DNA of 64,000 nt, from positions 1 to 64,000 of the forward strand of contig CAJUSM010000005.1 in NCBI GenBank assembly GCA_910588935.1, written 5' to 3'. Shown piece after piece: positions 19,178 through 27,466 of this stretch; position 1 is the first letter of the stretch; each line of letters opens with the position of its first letter. The stretch is from an uncultured Oscillospiraceae bacterium (GTDB taxonomy: Bacteria > Bacillota > Clostridia > Oscillospirales > Acutalibacteraceae). A model generated the notes under the pieces. That model searched no databases, had not been told where the DNA came from, and saw nothing but the letters and a program-made list of their open reading frames with translations. The translations under genes and the position numbers were made by a program.

Positions 19178-19981
19178 TTATTTTTTCTCATGGGCGGGCT
19201 CGGAAACCTCCCCATAGTACAGGGAGGTGAGCATGGTAAGCACATAGGTTTGAATAATTGCGTGGAGCAGGGTGAACAGCACACCCACAATTACCGGCAG
19301 CACAAAGCTTAGGGTAACATAGTAGTACACCAGCTCGGTAACCAGCAGGCCGCTGAGCAGCGCGCCAAAGAGCCGGAAACTCATGGAGATGGGCAGGGAA
19401 AATTCCTTTAAGGTTTTGCCCACGCCCTTTAGGCCGTTCTGGGCAATGCCGCCGGAGAGGATGACCAGGTAAGAGAGGGTGCCGGTGGCGATGGCGGCGT
19501 TTACATCAGAGAGGGGGGCGGGCAGGGTGATGGGGTGGCCGTGAACGGTAAGGGCCTGCAAGCCCAATAGCTCAAAGAGGGTACCTACAAATATGTAGGA
19601 GCCTACGGCAAAAATATAAGCCCCCATAAAACCGTAGCGGTGGGGGCTGCTGCCTTTGGCCATATTGTCAAAGAGCCCAACTACCTCCTCCAACGCCAGC
19701 TGGAGCCTGCCTGGCGCCAGCTTAAACCTGGGTATGGCAAAAATCCGGATAATCAGGGCAGCGGCCAGCAAGACAGCAGTAACGGCGAAAGCGGAGACCA
19801 GCCCGGGGTTTACAGCCTTGATACCCAAGAAATTGATTTGGTTCACATTGTGGAGCACCGCGTCCCGCATTGCTTCCTGCACGGTTTCTGTGCGGGGATT
19901 GGTGCCTGCCAACAGGGCGGCGGCCAAAAGGACCGCTATTGCCAGCAGCCACAATACAAACCCTTTTTTGTGTTGCTTCAT
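19178..19981 (-). CDS. atpB: Fo ATP synthase a subunit
   Basis: A 267-residue membrane protein forming the half-channels next to the c-ring. The essential arginine is Arg203 in SMSFRLFGALLSG. Membrane helices are clear near 8-25, 60-83, 118-142, 165-182, 200-220 and 225-250. The ATG at 19981 (MKQHKKGF) has GAAAGGAAG upstream; a longer frame from 20008 overlaps that ribosome site and is rejected. First gene of the operon after the consensus promoter. Confidence 0.93.
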   Translation of the reverse strand: MKQHKKGFVLWLLAIAVLLAAALLAGTNPRTETVQEAMRDAVLHNVNQINFLGIKAVNPGLVSAFAVTAVLLAAALIIRIFAIPRFKLAPGRLQLALEEVVGLFDNMAKGSSPHRYGFMGAYIFAVGSYIFVGTLFELLGLQALTVHGHPITLPAPLSDVNAAIATGTLSYLVILSGGIAQNGLKGVGKTLKEFSLPISMSFRLFGALLSGLLVTELVYYYVTLSFVLPVIVGVLFTLLHAIIQTYVLTMLTSLYYGEVSEPAHEKK

Positions 19982-20077
19982 CGCGCACTTCCTTTCTGTA
20001 AACTGCATTGCATGTTATTTCCGCCTTTTCCCTAGGGGCAGAAAAGCCGGGGGAGCCAGGCGCAAAATACCATGCAG

Positions 20078-20106
20078 ATTATAGCAAGTGTCAATGTCAA
20101 TGTCAA
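20078..20106 (-). promoter_or_regulatory. Perfect consensus promoter of the atp operon, with tripled -35 hexamer
   Basis: On the minus strand, TTGACA (20101-20106), 17-bp spacer, TATAAT (20078-20083): an exact sigma-A consensus. The -35 hexamer is repeated three times head to tail (20089-20106), and only the outermost copy has the right spacing. The leader to the atpB start is about 90 bases. Confidence 0.88.
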
Positions 20107-20440
20107 GGCCAAGGGGAACAGGAAGAATGGGTAAAAATCCCCAAAAAACAAGGAGGAGAGAGACGGGAGAAAAGCATAGTTTTTTCACACCGCTGACAAG
20201 GTTTTTTGGAAGGCGGAGAATGCGCCCCGTCCTGGAGCCTGCCGCTGTATGGGAAAGTAAAGGGAGCGTCCCTTTCGCGGATTTTAATATAGGGGCGGAT
20301 ATTACCCGCCCAGTCCGTGAAAGTACCAGAACCCGGGTAGAGAGGGGCGGACACGCGGGGCCGCCCCTACAAGGCGCTCGGCTCTTGAATCATACATAGA
20401 ACGAACGCGCGGCAGGACACTCCCCAAAGTAAAAAGCGGA
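20107..20440. other. Divergent intergenic region with GC-rich hairpins
   Basis: No gene is seen. Three inverted repeats lie here: 20259-20275 (AAAGGGA / TCCCTTT), 20293-20311 (GGGCGG / CCGCCC) and 20343-20368 (AGGGGCGG / CCGCCCCT). The last two share the AGGGGCGGA core and look like REP-type palindromes. The region separates the divergent atp and corC promoters. Confidence 0.5.
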
Positions 20441-20469
20441 TTGACAGACGCGTGGTTTTCAGGTACAAT
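20441..20469 (+). promoter_or_regulatory. Promoter of the corC-MATE operon
   Basis: TTGACA (20441-20446), 17-bp spacer, TACAAT (20464-20469). The start codon follows about 46 bases later with AAAGGAG upstream. Confidence 0.8.
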
Positions 20470-20515
20470 AAAAGTCATTATATTTTCCTTATCTTAGAAA
20501 GGAGCCTCAACTGTC

Positions 20516-21859
20516 ATGCCTGAAGACCCTGACGGTCTGGCCGTCATCCCAATTTTGCTTACCCTGCTTTTTGCCGCCTTGGCTGCCCTTTACGCTGCCG
20601 GCGAGTCCGCTGTAAACAGCCTCTCTCTCTCTCAAGTGCGAAAGGACGCGGAGTCCGGCAGCAAAAAGGCCAAGTCCTTGCGCAAAGCTATGGAAACCCA
20701 GGTTAGCGCTGTGTCCCCCCTCCAGTCCGGCCTGCTGTTTTGTGGGCTGCTGGGCCTTGCTTTCTGCATTTCCGCTTTTCTGGGCCCTATGTATCGGGCT
20801 CTTTCTTTCCTGGAAAAGGGGAGCGGCCTGCGCTGGAGCCTGTCCTGCTTTGCCGTGGCGGCTAGCTATCTGCTGGCCTTTTTCCTGCTGGCGGATCTGC
20901 TGCCCAAAAAGGGCGCCCGGCATGCCGCGGAACAGTTTGCCTACCGCTGGGCAGGGCTCATTCTTACCCTTTCTTCTGCTGCCATGCCCTTGCTCCGTTT
21001 TGCCAATTGTGTGGCCAATGGCGTGCTGCGCCTGTTTCGGGTAGATCCCCACTCCCTAGATGACGCCGTGACGGAGGAAGAAATCCTCCAAATGGTAGGA
21101 GAAGGGGAGGAGAAGGGGGTAATTGAGGAGACGGAAAAGGATATGATCGCCAATATTCTGGAGTTTAACGACACCACTGCCGGGGAGACCATGACCCACC
21201 GCACAGACATTGCGGCCGTGGCCGACGACGCTGCCCTCAGCCAGGTGGTGGAGGTGGCTTTGGAGCACGGCTGTTCCCGTATCCCTGTGTACCATGAGGA
21301 CATCGACTCGGTGGTGGGCATTTGCTATGTAAAGGACCTGCTGCCCTTTGTAGGCGCCTCTCTCCCGGCCGAGGCCACGGTAACCGGCCTGATGCGCCCT
21401 GCCTATTTTATCCCGGAAACCAAGAAATGCAGCCAGCTGTTTACCGAGCTTACCGAGCGGAAGGTGCAGATTGCCATTGTGGTGGACGAATACGGGGGCA
21501 CGGCGGGGCTGGTCACCCTAGAGGACCTGGTGGAGTCCATTGTGGGCAATATCCAGGATGAATATGACAACGAGGAGGAGGAGATCCGCCAGGTTAGCGA
21601 AACAGAGTTTACTGTGGACGGCTCCGCCTCTATTGACGAGATTGGGAACCTGACAGAGACGGAACTGCCGGAAGGAAACTACGACACCATCGCGGGCCTG
21701 GTCACCGAGCTGCTGGGCAGAATCCCTAAGGAAGGGGAGCACCCCCGGGTAGAGGTGGCGGGGCTGGCAATTACAGTAATGGAGATTGATGACCAGCGCC
21801 TAGCCAGGCTGCGGATTGTAAAGGAGTCAAAGAAAGGGGAGGAAGACGAGCAATTATGA
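20516..21859 (+). CDS. CNNM/CorC (hemolysin C) family membrane protein with CBS domains
   Basis: A 447-residue protein. Residues 1-190 form the CNNM transmembrane domain, with helices near 8-30, 75-95, 110-135 and 145-170. A CBS pair follows at about 205-330 (MTHRTDIAAVADDA, then VDEYGGTAGLVTLEDLVESIVG), and a CorC_HlyC domain closes the protein at about 345-435. These proteins are linked to magnesium or cobalt efflux and binding of adenine nucleotides. It starts an operon with the MATE gene, overlapping it by four bases. Confidence 0.88.
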   Translation: MPEDPDGLAVIPILLTLLFAALAALYAAGESAVNSLSLSQVRKDAESGSKKAKSLRKAMETQVSAVSPLQSGLLFCGLLGLAFCISAFLGPMYRALSFLEKGSGLRWSLSCFAVAASYLLAFFLLADLLPKKGARHAAEQFAYRWAGLILTLSSAAMPLLRFANCVANGVLRLFRVDPHSLDDAVTEEEILQMVGEGEEKGVIEETEKDMIANILEFNDTTAGETMTHRTDIAAVADDAALSQVVEVALEHGCSRIPVYHEDIDSVVGICYVKDLLPFVGASLPAEATVTGLMRPAYFIPETKKCSQLFTELTERKVQIAIVVDEYGGTAGLVTLEDLVESIVGNIQDEYDNEEEEIRQVSETEFTVDGSASIDEIGNLTETELPEGNYDTIAGLVTELLGRIPKEGEHPRVEVAGLAITVMEIDDQRLARLRIVKESKKGEEDEQL

Positions 21860-23250
21860 AAAGCCACAGCAACCCCGGGGTAAAAGAACAAAACCTGGGC
21901 TCCGGCAGCGTGGGCCGGCTAATGCTTTCTCTGGCCGTGCCTGCCATTACCGCCCAGGTGGTGAATATGCTCTACAATATTGTGGACAGGATGTACATTG
22001 GCCATATTCCAGAAATTGGGGCGGCCGCCCTAACCGGCGTGGGCATTACCTTTCCCATTATCATCCTCATTATGGCGTTCAGCTCTTTGGTGGCCATGGG
22101 GGGCGCGCCTCAGGCCGCTATTGCTATGGGCGAGGGGGACCTGCCTAAGGCGGAGCAAATCTTGGGCAGCTGCTTTACTACGCTGCTGGCCTTTTCTGTG
22201 GGCCTTACAGCGGTATTCTTGCTTTTCGGTGAACCCATTCTTCGGGCCTTTGGGGCCAGCGGCAATACCATTGGCTATGCATCCAGCTACCTGCAAATCT
22301 ATGTCATTGGCACCGTGTTTGTCCAAATCGCTTTGGGCATGAACATGTTTATTACCACCCAGGGTTTTGCCACCACAAGTATGTTTACCGTTATCATTGG
22401 CGCTGCCCTCAATATCGCCCTGGACCCGGTTTTTATCTTTGTGTTCCAAATGGGCGTGCGAGGGGCAGCTTTGGCCACTATCCTCTCCCAGGGGGTATCG
22501 GCTGTGTGGGTGCTCCGGTTCCTTACAGGGAAAAAGACCAGCCTCCGCCTGCGCCGGGAAAACCTGGCGGTAAAAGCGAAGATCATCCTGCCGGTAATGG
22601 CCCTAGGAGTGTCTCCCTTTATTATGCAGAGCACAGAAAGCCTGCTCAGCGTGGCCCTAAACACCTCGCTGCTAAAGTATGGCGGCGACTCTGCCGTAGG
22701 GGCCTACACAGTGCTGGCCAGCGTGCTGCAGATTGTGAACCTGCCTCTGCAGGGGCTCTGCCAAGGAGCCCAGCCCATTACAAGCTTTAATTTTGGGGCG
22801 GGAAAATTCGACAGAGTGAAAAAATCCATCCGCCTGCTTCTGGTCTGCTGCCTGGGTTACAGCCTGGCCTTTTGGCTGGCGCTAATGCTGGCGCCCCAGA
22901 TATTTGTGGCCATGTTTACCGGGGACCAAGCCCTAACGGAAATCACGATATGGGCCATGCGGATCTTCCTGTTTGGCGTGTTCGCCTTTGGGGCCCAGTG
23001 CGGGTTCCAGCAGTCCTTTCTGGCTTTGGGCCAGGCAAAGGTTTCGCTGCTGCTTGCCCTGCTGCGGAAAATTGTGCTGCTGATCCCCCTTATCTTTATC
23101 CTGCCAGTATTCTTTGAAAACAAGCTGTTCGGGGTCTTTGTGGCCGAGCCCATTGCGGACATTTTGGCAGCTATTGTCACCAGCGCTTCTTTCCTAACCT
23201 GGGCGAAACGCCATTTGGGCGGGAGGGGCCGGGTGGAGCCCCCTGCTTAA
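21856..23250 (+). CDS. MATE family multidrug/sodium-type efflux transporter
   Basis: A 464-residue, 12-helix membrane protein with the two-fold MATE repeat. Marks include LAVPAITAQVVNMLYNIVDRMYIGHIPEIGAAALTGVG at the start, GMNMFITTQGFATTSM in the middle and LPLQGLCQGAQPITSFNFGAG in the second half. It exports organic cations using a proton or sodium gradient. The ATG overlaps the corC stop, so the two are translationally coupled. The substrate is not predictable. Confidence 0.92.
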   Translation: MKSHSNPGVKEQNLGSGSVGRLMLSLAVPAITAQVVNMLYNIVDRMYIGHIPEIGAAALTGVGITFPIIILIMAFSSLVAMGGAPQAAIAMGEGDLPKAEQILGSCFTTLLAFSVGLTAVFLLFGEPILRAFGASGNTIGYASSYLQIYVIGTVFVQIALGMNMFITTQGFATTSMFTVIIGAALNIALDPVFIFVFQMGVRGAALATILSQGVSAVWVLRFLTGKKTSLRLRRENLAVKAKIILPVMALGVSPFIMQSTESLLSVALNTSLLKYGGDSAVGAYTVLASVLQIVNLPLQGLCQGAQPITSFNFGAGKFDRVKKSIRLLLVCCLGYSLAFWLALMLAPQIFVAMFTGDQALTEITIWAMRIFLFGVFAFGAQCGFQQSFLALGQAKVSLLLALLRKIVLLIPLIFILPVFFENKLFGVFVAEPIADILAAIVTSASFLTWAKRHLGGRGRVEPPA

Positions 23251-23302
23251 GCGCCAGAAGCCGCCCTAAAGGGCGGTTTAGATGTCAATTTAAGTATAGA
23301 GG

Positions 23303-23334
23303 AAAAGGCCTTGCGGTAGCAAGGCCTTTTTTGT
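23303..23334. terminator. Terminator after the MATE gene
   Basis: AAAAGGCCTTGC (23303-23314) pairs with GCAAGGCCTTTT (23319-23330), with a four-base loop and T tail. A smaller CCGCCC/GGGCGG hairpin lies just before it (23261-23276). Confidence 0.88.
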
Positions 23335-23393
23335 GTGGAAAAACACCTTTGGTTTTTTAAAACAAGGAAAAGGCGGCCGTTTATTCCCCCCTC

Positions 23394-23575
23394 TAGCTTG
23401 CTGTTTTCTTTGATAAATGACTTCTTCCAGTCCCAAACACGCCGTCTTTTTGCCCATAAGCGGCGCTTTTCGCGTCAAAAATCCTCGTCAATTGGAAGAC
23501 TTGCGTTTTTTTTCTTGAAATAGACCCTATTTGGAAAAAAATTCGTCATTTTCTCTATTTTTTAAACAGACTCTA
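23394..23575 (-). mobile_element. Miniature TA-flanked element, copy D (degenerate)
   Basis: Read on the minus strand, this shares TTGACGAGGATTTTTGACG and GGGCAAAAAGACGGCGT with the copies at 2051 and 47009. The plus-strand right end, TTTTTTAAACAGACTCTA, is a decayed form of the CAAACAAGCCCTA end. The left boundary is approximate. Its right end supplies the stop codon of the neighbouring XRE gene. Confidence 0.65.
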
Positions 23576-23800
23576 ATCCCGAAAATCAAAAAGGTCCCGG
23601 GGCTTTATGTCCAGTACCTCGCAGAGCTTAAAGATTACGTCAAAGGATACCCCTACATTGCCCAGCTCTATGGCGCTGATATGGCTGCGGTCAATATCTG
23701 CCAGCTCCGCCAGCTGGAGCTGGGTAAGCTTTTTGCTTTTTCGGTAGTAGACTACGTTTAGGCCAAACTTTTCGTACAGCGGTTTGTATTCTGGTTTCAA
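23573..23800 (-). CDS. Small XRE-family HTH regulator
   Basis: A 75-residue protein that is essentially one Cro/C1-type helix-turn-helix: RKSKKLTQLQLAELADIDRSHISAIELG, with FDVIFKLCEVLDIKPRDLF completing the fold. The start is TTG at 23800: GGAGGAGG lies nine bases upstream and the in-frame codons before it include a stop. The TAG stop lies inside the end of the miniature element at 23394-23575, so insertion may have trimmed the protein. It diverges from the ABC transporter promoter and may regulate it. Confidence 0.82.
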   Translation of the reverse strand: MKPEYKPLYEKFGLNVVYYRKSKKLTQLQLAELADIDRSHISAIELGNVGVSFDVIFKLCEVLDIKPRDLFDFRD

Positions 23801-23875
23801 AGCGCATCACCTCCTCCACTTACATTGTATGGAGATGGCACGGAGAATAAACCTTGTACAAAAAGCGCGGCGATA

Positions 23876-23904
23876 TTGACACAAGTCATTTTGTGTGTTA
23901 ATAT
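23876..23904 (+). promoter_or_regulatory. Promoter of the ABC exporter operon
   Basis: TTGACA (23876-23881), 17-bp spacer, TAATAT (23899-23904). It leaves a leader of about 200 bases with two terminator-like hairpins. Confidence 0.8.
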
Positions 23905-23952
23905 AGCCGGAGGGGCGTGAGAGGCAAATCTGTCGATTCTCTTACGATTCGC

Positions 23953-24020
23953 AGGTCCGCCTTGCGCGGGACCCGTTTTTTCTGTAAAATAACAAATTAG
24001 GAAACCAGCCGTGGTTTTTT
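23953..24020 (+). promoter_or_regulatory. Tandem attenuator-like hairpins in the ABC leader
   Basis: GGTCC...GGACC (23953-23972) is followed by a run of six T, then AAACCA-GCCG-TGGTTT (about 24001-24016) is followed by more T. Both look like intrinsic terminators placed between promoter and gene, suggesting conditional read-through. I do not recognise a known riboswitch class. Confidence 0.5.
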
Positions 24021-24111
24021 TATGGAGTGGTTTTACGCTTACCACAGAAGGCGCTCCTCTTTTTGGCTGGCTGAATGAAATTTGGGAATTGAGAAGGGAG
24101 ATCATTTTAGT

Positions 24112-24825
24112 ATGCTTTCAATTAGCGGCGTTACCAAAAAGTACGGCAAGACCATTGCCAACGACAATATTAGCTTTGCTGTGGGTGACGGTCAAATCGG
24201 CATCCTCTTGGGCCCAAACGGCGCGGGAAAATCCACCATTATCAAGTGCATTACCGGCTTGCTCCGCTTTACCGGGCGCATTGAGATCAACGGGTGCCTG
24301 AACACCTCGCAGGAGGCCAAGCGCCAGCTAGGTTATATTCCGGAGATTCCCGCGGTTTATGACCTGCTCACTGTTTCCGAGCATCTGGAATTTATCCGCC
24401 GGGCCTATAAGGAGTACGACGAGGCTTACTCCCAGCGGCTGCTGGAACGGCTGGAGCTGTGGGAGAAAAGGGATAAGCTGGGCAAGGAGCTTTCCAAAGG
24501 AATGCAGCAAAAGCTCTCCATTTGCTGCGCCCTGTGCCACAAGCCCCAGGTAGCTGTGTTCGATGAACCTATGGTGGGCTTAGACCCCCATGCCATTAAA
24601 GAGCTGAAAAATATCTTTCGGGAGCTAAAGGCCTCCGGCGTCTCTATTCTGATCAGTACCCATATGATCGACTCGGTGGAAGACTACTGGGACCAGGCCA
24701 ATATTATGATGAACGGCCGCTTTGCCGCCACCATGGCAAACAACGGCGGCGAGAACCAAAGCCTGGAGGAGCTGTTCTTCCAGATTACCGAGGGCGGCGC
24801 CCCGGAAGGGGGCGCGGCAAAATGA
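24112..24825 (+). CDS. ABC transporter ATP-binding protein
   Basis: A 237-residue ATPase. Walker A is GPNGAGKST near residue 38, the ABC signature is LSKGMQQKLSI near 133, Walker B is VAVFDEPMVGLDP, and the H-loop is ISTHMID. It powers the membrane protein encoded next, with a four-base overlap. The ATG at 24112 begins MLSISGVTKKYG; GAAGGGAG lies 11 bases upstream. Confidence 0.93.
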   Translation: MLSISGVTKKYGKTIANDNISFAVGDGQIGILLGPNGAGKSTIIKCITGLLRFTGRIEINGCLNTSQEAKRQLGYIPEIPAVYDLLTVSEHLEFIRRAYKEYDEAYSQRLLERLELWEKRDKLGKELSKGMQQKLSICCALCHKPQVAVFDEPMVGLDPHAIKELKNIFRELKASGVSILISTHMIDSVEDYWDQANIMMNGRFAATMANNGGENQSLEELFFQITEGGAPEGGAAK

Positions 24826-26453
24826 AAAGCCCCCTGATCTATCTTACCGTAATCAAGCTGAAAAACCAGCTGAAAGAGTCTATTCGCCACCCCTCCCGGC
24901 TGATTTACGGGGTGTTTCTTGTGGCAATGCTGGTGCTTGTTGTTGTTAGCGGCAATGTGGAGGGAGAAATGGACCTGCGCCCTCTCTCTGAGCTGACGGC
25001 TATTATGGTGCTTTTCTACAGCATGATGTTTTTGTTCTCGTTTATGAACGGCGTAAACGGCGGGGCAGGGAATTACCCCATGTTTACCCTTTCCGATGTG
25101 AGCATTCTGTTTCCCTCTCCCCTGCGGCCAAACAAGGTGTTGGCCTACGGCCTGTTCCGCCAGTTGGGGCTCTCCCTGCTTATGGGCTTTTTCCTATTGT
25201 TCCAGTACAGCTGGCTTCACAGGGCCTATGGCCTGGAATACGCCCATTTGCTGCTGATTGTGGCTGGCTACGCCCTGAGCCTGTTTTTAGGCCAGGTATG
25301 CGCCATGGCCGCCTATACCCGCACCAGCGGCAACGACAGCGCCAGGCAGGCGATAAAATATACTGTTTATGGCCTTGCCATTGCCTTTGTGGCTTGGATG
25401 CTATGGAGCGCTATGCCTGCCGGGCTGTTCTCCGGCCAGGGCCTTTCCACTTTGGATACTATGGAAGTTGTGGAAAAAGGGGCGGCCTTCCTCAGCACGG
25501 TGGGGGTTTACTTCCCAGTATCTGGCTGGGCGGCAGGCTTTATTGGGGGCCTGCTTGCCGGAGACTATGCCAGGGTGGGGATTAGCCTTGCCCTAATGGT
25601 TGCCACATTTGGGATTATGCTTTTGCTGGTTATAAAAAACAAGAACAATTATTACGAGGATGTGCTCCAGACCGCGGAGACGGCCCAGTCGGCCATTACT
25701 GCCAAAAAGGAGGGCCAACCCGCGGAGGTGGTCCCAAAGAAAGTGCGGGTAGGCAAAACCGGGCTGAATCAAGGCACAGGGGCTGGGGTAATCTTTTTTA
25801 AGCATATGGTAGAAAACCGCAGGTCCGGGGTGTTTCTGTTCTCTAAGATGACGGTAATCTTTATGGCAATTATCATTGGCACAGCTTTCGTTTATGGCCA
25901 GATTTTCAGCGAAGAAGAGGGCAAGGCGGCGCTGGTGGCCCTGTTTGCCATGAGCACCTATATGCAGATGTTCTCCGAGGGCATGGGCCGGTTTAGCTGG
26001 GAGCTGAGCAAGCCTTACCTGTATCTTATCCCCGAGCCGCCCTTTAAAAAGCTGCTGATGGCCACAGCGGAAACCCTGCTGGCCGACTGCCTTGAGGCGG
26101 TGGTCATTTATGTGCCGGTGTCGGCCATTCTGGGGCTGGACCCTCTCACCTGTGTGCTATGCATCCTGGCCCGCATTTCCTTTGCCCTGCTGTTCACCTC
26201 TGGGAACATTATGGTGGAGCGGGTGTTCGGCACTGTGCGGTCGAAAGGCCTTATGCTGTTTTTCTACTTTATCGCCCTAATCCTTTTGGCGCTGCCTGGG
26301 CTTGGGCTGGGGTTAGGGCTTAACATTTCGGGGATTCTGCCAGGTTCGGCAGGTACTTTGCTGGGCATAATAGCGGGGAATATTCCGGTGGCGTTAATTG
26401 TTATGTTCCTGTGCCGGAACCTGCTGCAGTACGCGGAGCTAAACGGCAAATAG
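24822..26453 (+). CDS. ABC exporter membrane protein (putative ABC_export / ABC-2-like)
   Basis: A 543-residue membrane protein with about 12 hydrophobic segments in two halves, joined by a hydrophilic loop near 275-325 that includes a Lys/Ala/Glu-rich stretch. It pairs with the upstream ATPase. It resembles the large uncharacterised exporter permeases of Clostridia; the exported substrate is unknown. No lantibiotic or peptide gene is seen beside it. Confidence 0.78.
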   Translation: MKSPLIYLTVIKLKNQLKESIRHPSRLIYGVFLVAMLVLVVVSGNVEGEMDLRPLSELTAIMVLFYSMMFLFSFMNGVNGGAGNYPMFTLSDVSILFPSPLRPNKVLAYGLFRQLGLSLLMGFFLLFQYSWLHRAYGLEYAHLLLIVAGYALSLFLGQVCAMAAYTRTSGNDSARQAIKYTVYGLAIAFVAWMLWSAMPAGLFSGQGLSTLDTMEVVEKGAAFLSTVGVYFPVSGWAAGFIGGLLAGDYARVGISLALMVATFGIMLLLVIKNKNNYYEDVLQTAETAQSAITAKKEGQPAEVVPKKVRVGKTGLNQGTGAGVIFFKHMVENRRSGVFLFSKMTVIFMAIIIGTAFVYGQIFSEEEGKAALVALFAMSTYMQMFSEGMGRFSWELSKPYLYLIPEPPFKKLLMATAETLLADCLEAVVIYVPVSAILGLDPLTCVLCILARISFALLFTSGNIMVERVFGTVRSKGLMLFFYFIALILLALPGLGLGLGLNISGILPGSAGTLLGIIAGNIPVALIVMFLCRNLLQYAELNGK

Positions 26454-26574
26454 TCTGCCAAAGCCAGAGCAACTATAGCTCATGTGGTTCAGAGGCAACA
26501 AAGCTGCTTTTGAACTGGCGGCTATGCCGCCTAATGGAGAATCGGCAGATACCGATTGTGTTTACCATAAACTG

Positions 26575-26622
26575 AAAAAAACCGCTTGGGCGGGCCTTTC
26601 CAGGCTCATCCAGCGGTTTTTT
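26575..26622. terminator. Bidirectional terminator between the ABC operon and the uridine kinase gene
   Basis: AAAAAACCGCT (26575-26586) pairs with AGCGGTTTTTT (26612-26622), with a GG/CC continuation inside. It has A and T runs on either side and lies between convergent genes. Confidence 0.85.
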
Positions 26623-26655
26623 GGCGTTTTCTCTTGACCTTTTCCACCAACTATA

Positions 26656-27231
26656 TTATGATAGATTTCTCTGAACAGCGTGACGGATGTGCCGGGCAAG
26701 CACCTGGTTTGCTAGGTCTGAGGGGGAGGAGCCGTTTAAAATAAGATCTGCCCGCCATTTGGTGGGTTCAATATACTGCTGGTGGCGGTAGCGCACCATG
26801 TCCAGGTAAACCTGGGCGATTTCATCAAAACCCAGGCCCCGCTGGGTCATGTTTCGCTTTAGCCGGCGCACAATCCGTTCATCGGCCTGGCAGTCTATAA
26901 AGAGCTTTAAGTCCAGCTGCTCGTACAGCCAGTCGTACCACAGGGCGAAAAGCCCCTCCACCAGAACGAGGGCTTGCCCTTGGGCCACGGCCTGGGCCAG
27001 GTCCTCTTTTAGCTGCGGGTGATCAATGGTTTCGGGGCAGTTGTCGTCGTAATACTCTATACCGGTAACGTGAGCCTGGGCCTTGGGGCGGGTGGAGTCA
27101 GGCTTAAAATAGCTATCCATGTGGAATACTTGGGGGTGTAGGTCAGAAAGCTGGGTTTCCAGCCAGGCGGCAAAGGTGGATTTTCCGCTGGCGGTGCCCC
27201 CGGATATGCCAATTATGTAGGGTTTGCGCAT
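26656..27231 (-). CDS. Uridine kinase-family nucleoside kinase
   Basis: A 191-residue P-loop kinase. Walker A is GISGGTASGKST at residues 8-19, the substrate segment is HMDSYFKPD, and VLVEGLFALW is the middle strand typical of uridine/phosphoribulokinase-type enzymes. It would phosphorylate uridine or a related substrate in nucleoside salvage. The sequence is more divergent than classical Udk, so I leave the symbol blank. AAGGAGG precedes the ATG. Confidence 0.82.
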   Translation of the reverse strand: MRKPYIIGISGGTASGKSTFAAWLETQLSDLHPQVFHMDSYFKPDSTRPKAQAHVTGIEYYDDNCPETIDHPQLKEDLAQAVAQGQALVLVEGLFALWYDWLYEQLDLKLFIDCQADERIVRRLKRNMTQRGLGFDEIAQVYLDMVRYRHQQYIEPTKWRADLILNGSSPSDLANQVLARHIRHAVQRNLS

Positions 27232-27264
27232 GGTGAGCCTCCTTATGGGGTGGTGTTTGAGATG

Positions 27265-27294
27265 ATTATACTATAGAATGCAGGTAGAGCGCAA
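27265..27294 (-). promoter_or_regulatory. Promoter of the uridine-kinase-like gene
   Basis: On the minus strand, TTGCGC (27289-27294), 18-bp spacer, TATAAT (27265-27270), about 34 bases from the ATG. Confidence 0.55.
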
Positions 27295-27466
27295 GCAAAT
27301 GCCAATAGAAGCGGGAAAAAGCAGCTTTCAGGGGCTGGCGGGCGCGGAAGGATAGGGCCACGGCTTGGCACTGCCAGGCCTGCCACACTTTGTTAAGAAG
27401 GATCCTGATATCGTGATCCGGAATTTTTGTTATTTGGACACCTAAAGGAAGAAAAGGAGTGATTGG

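Noticed and set aside
23917..24000. 27-codon leader peptide (GTG start) over the attenuator hairpin
   Set aside because: The predicted transcription start leaves almost no room for a ribosome site before the GTG, and no telling codon run for a known attenuator is seen.
26454..26574. tRNA or small RNA between the ABC operon and its terminator
   Set aside because: No cloverleaf or T-loop sequence is seen; only a small GGCGG/GCCGCC stem is present.
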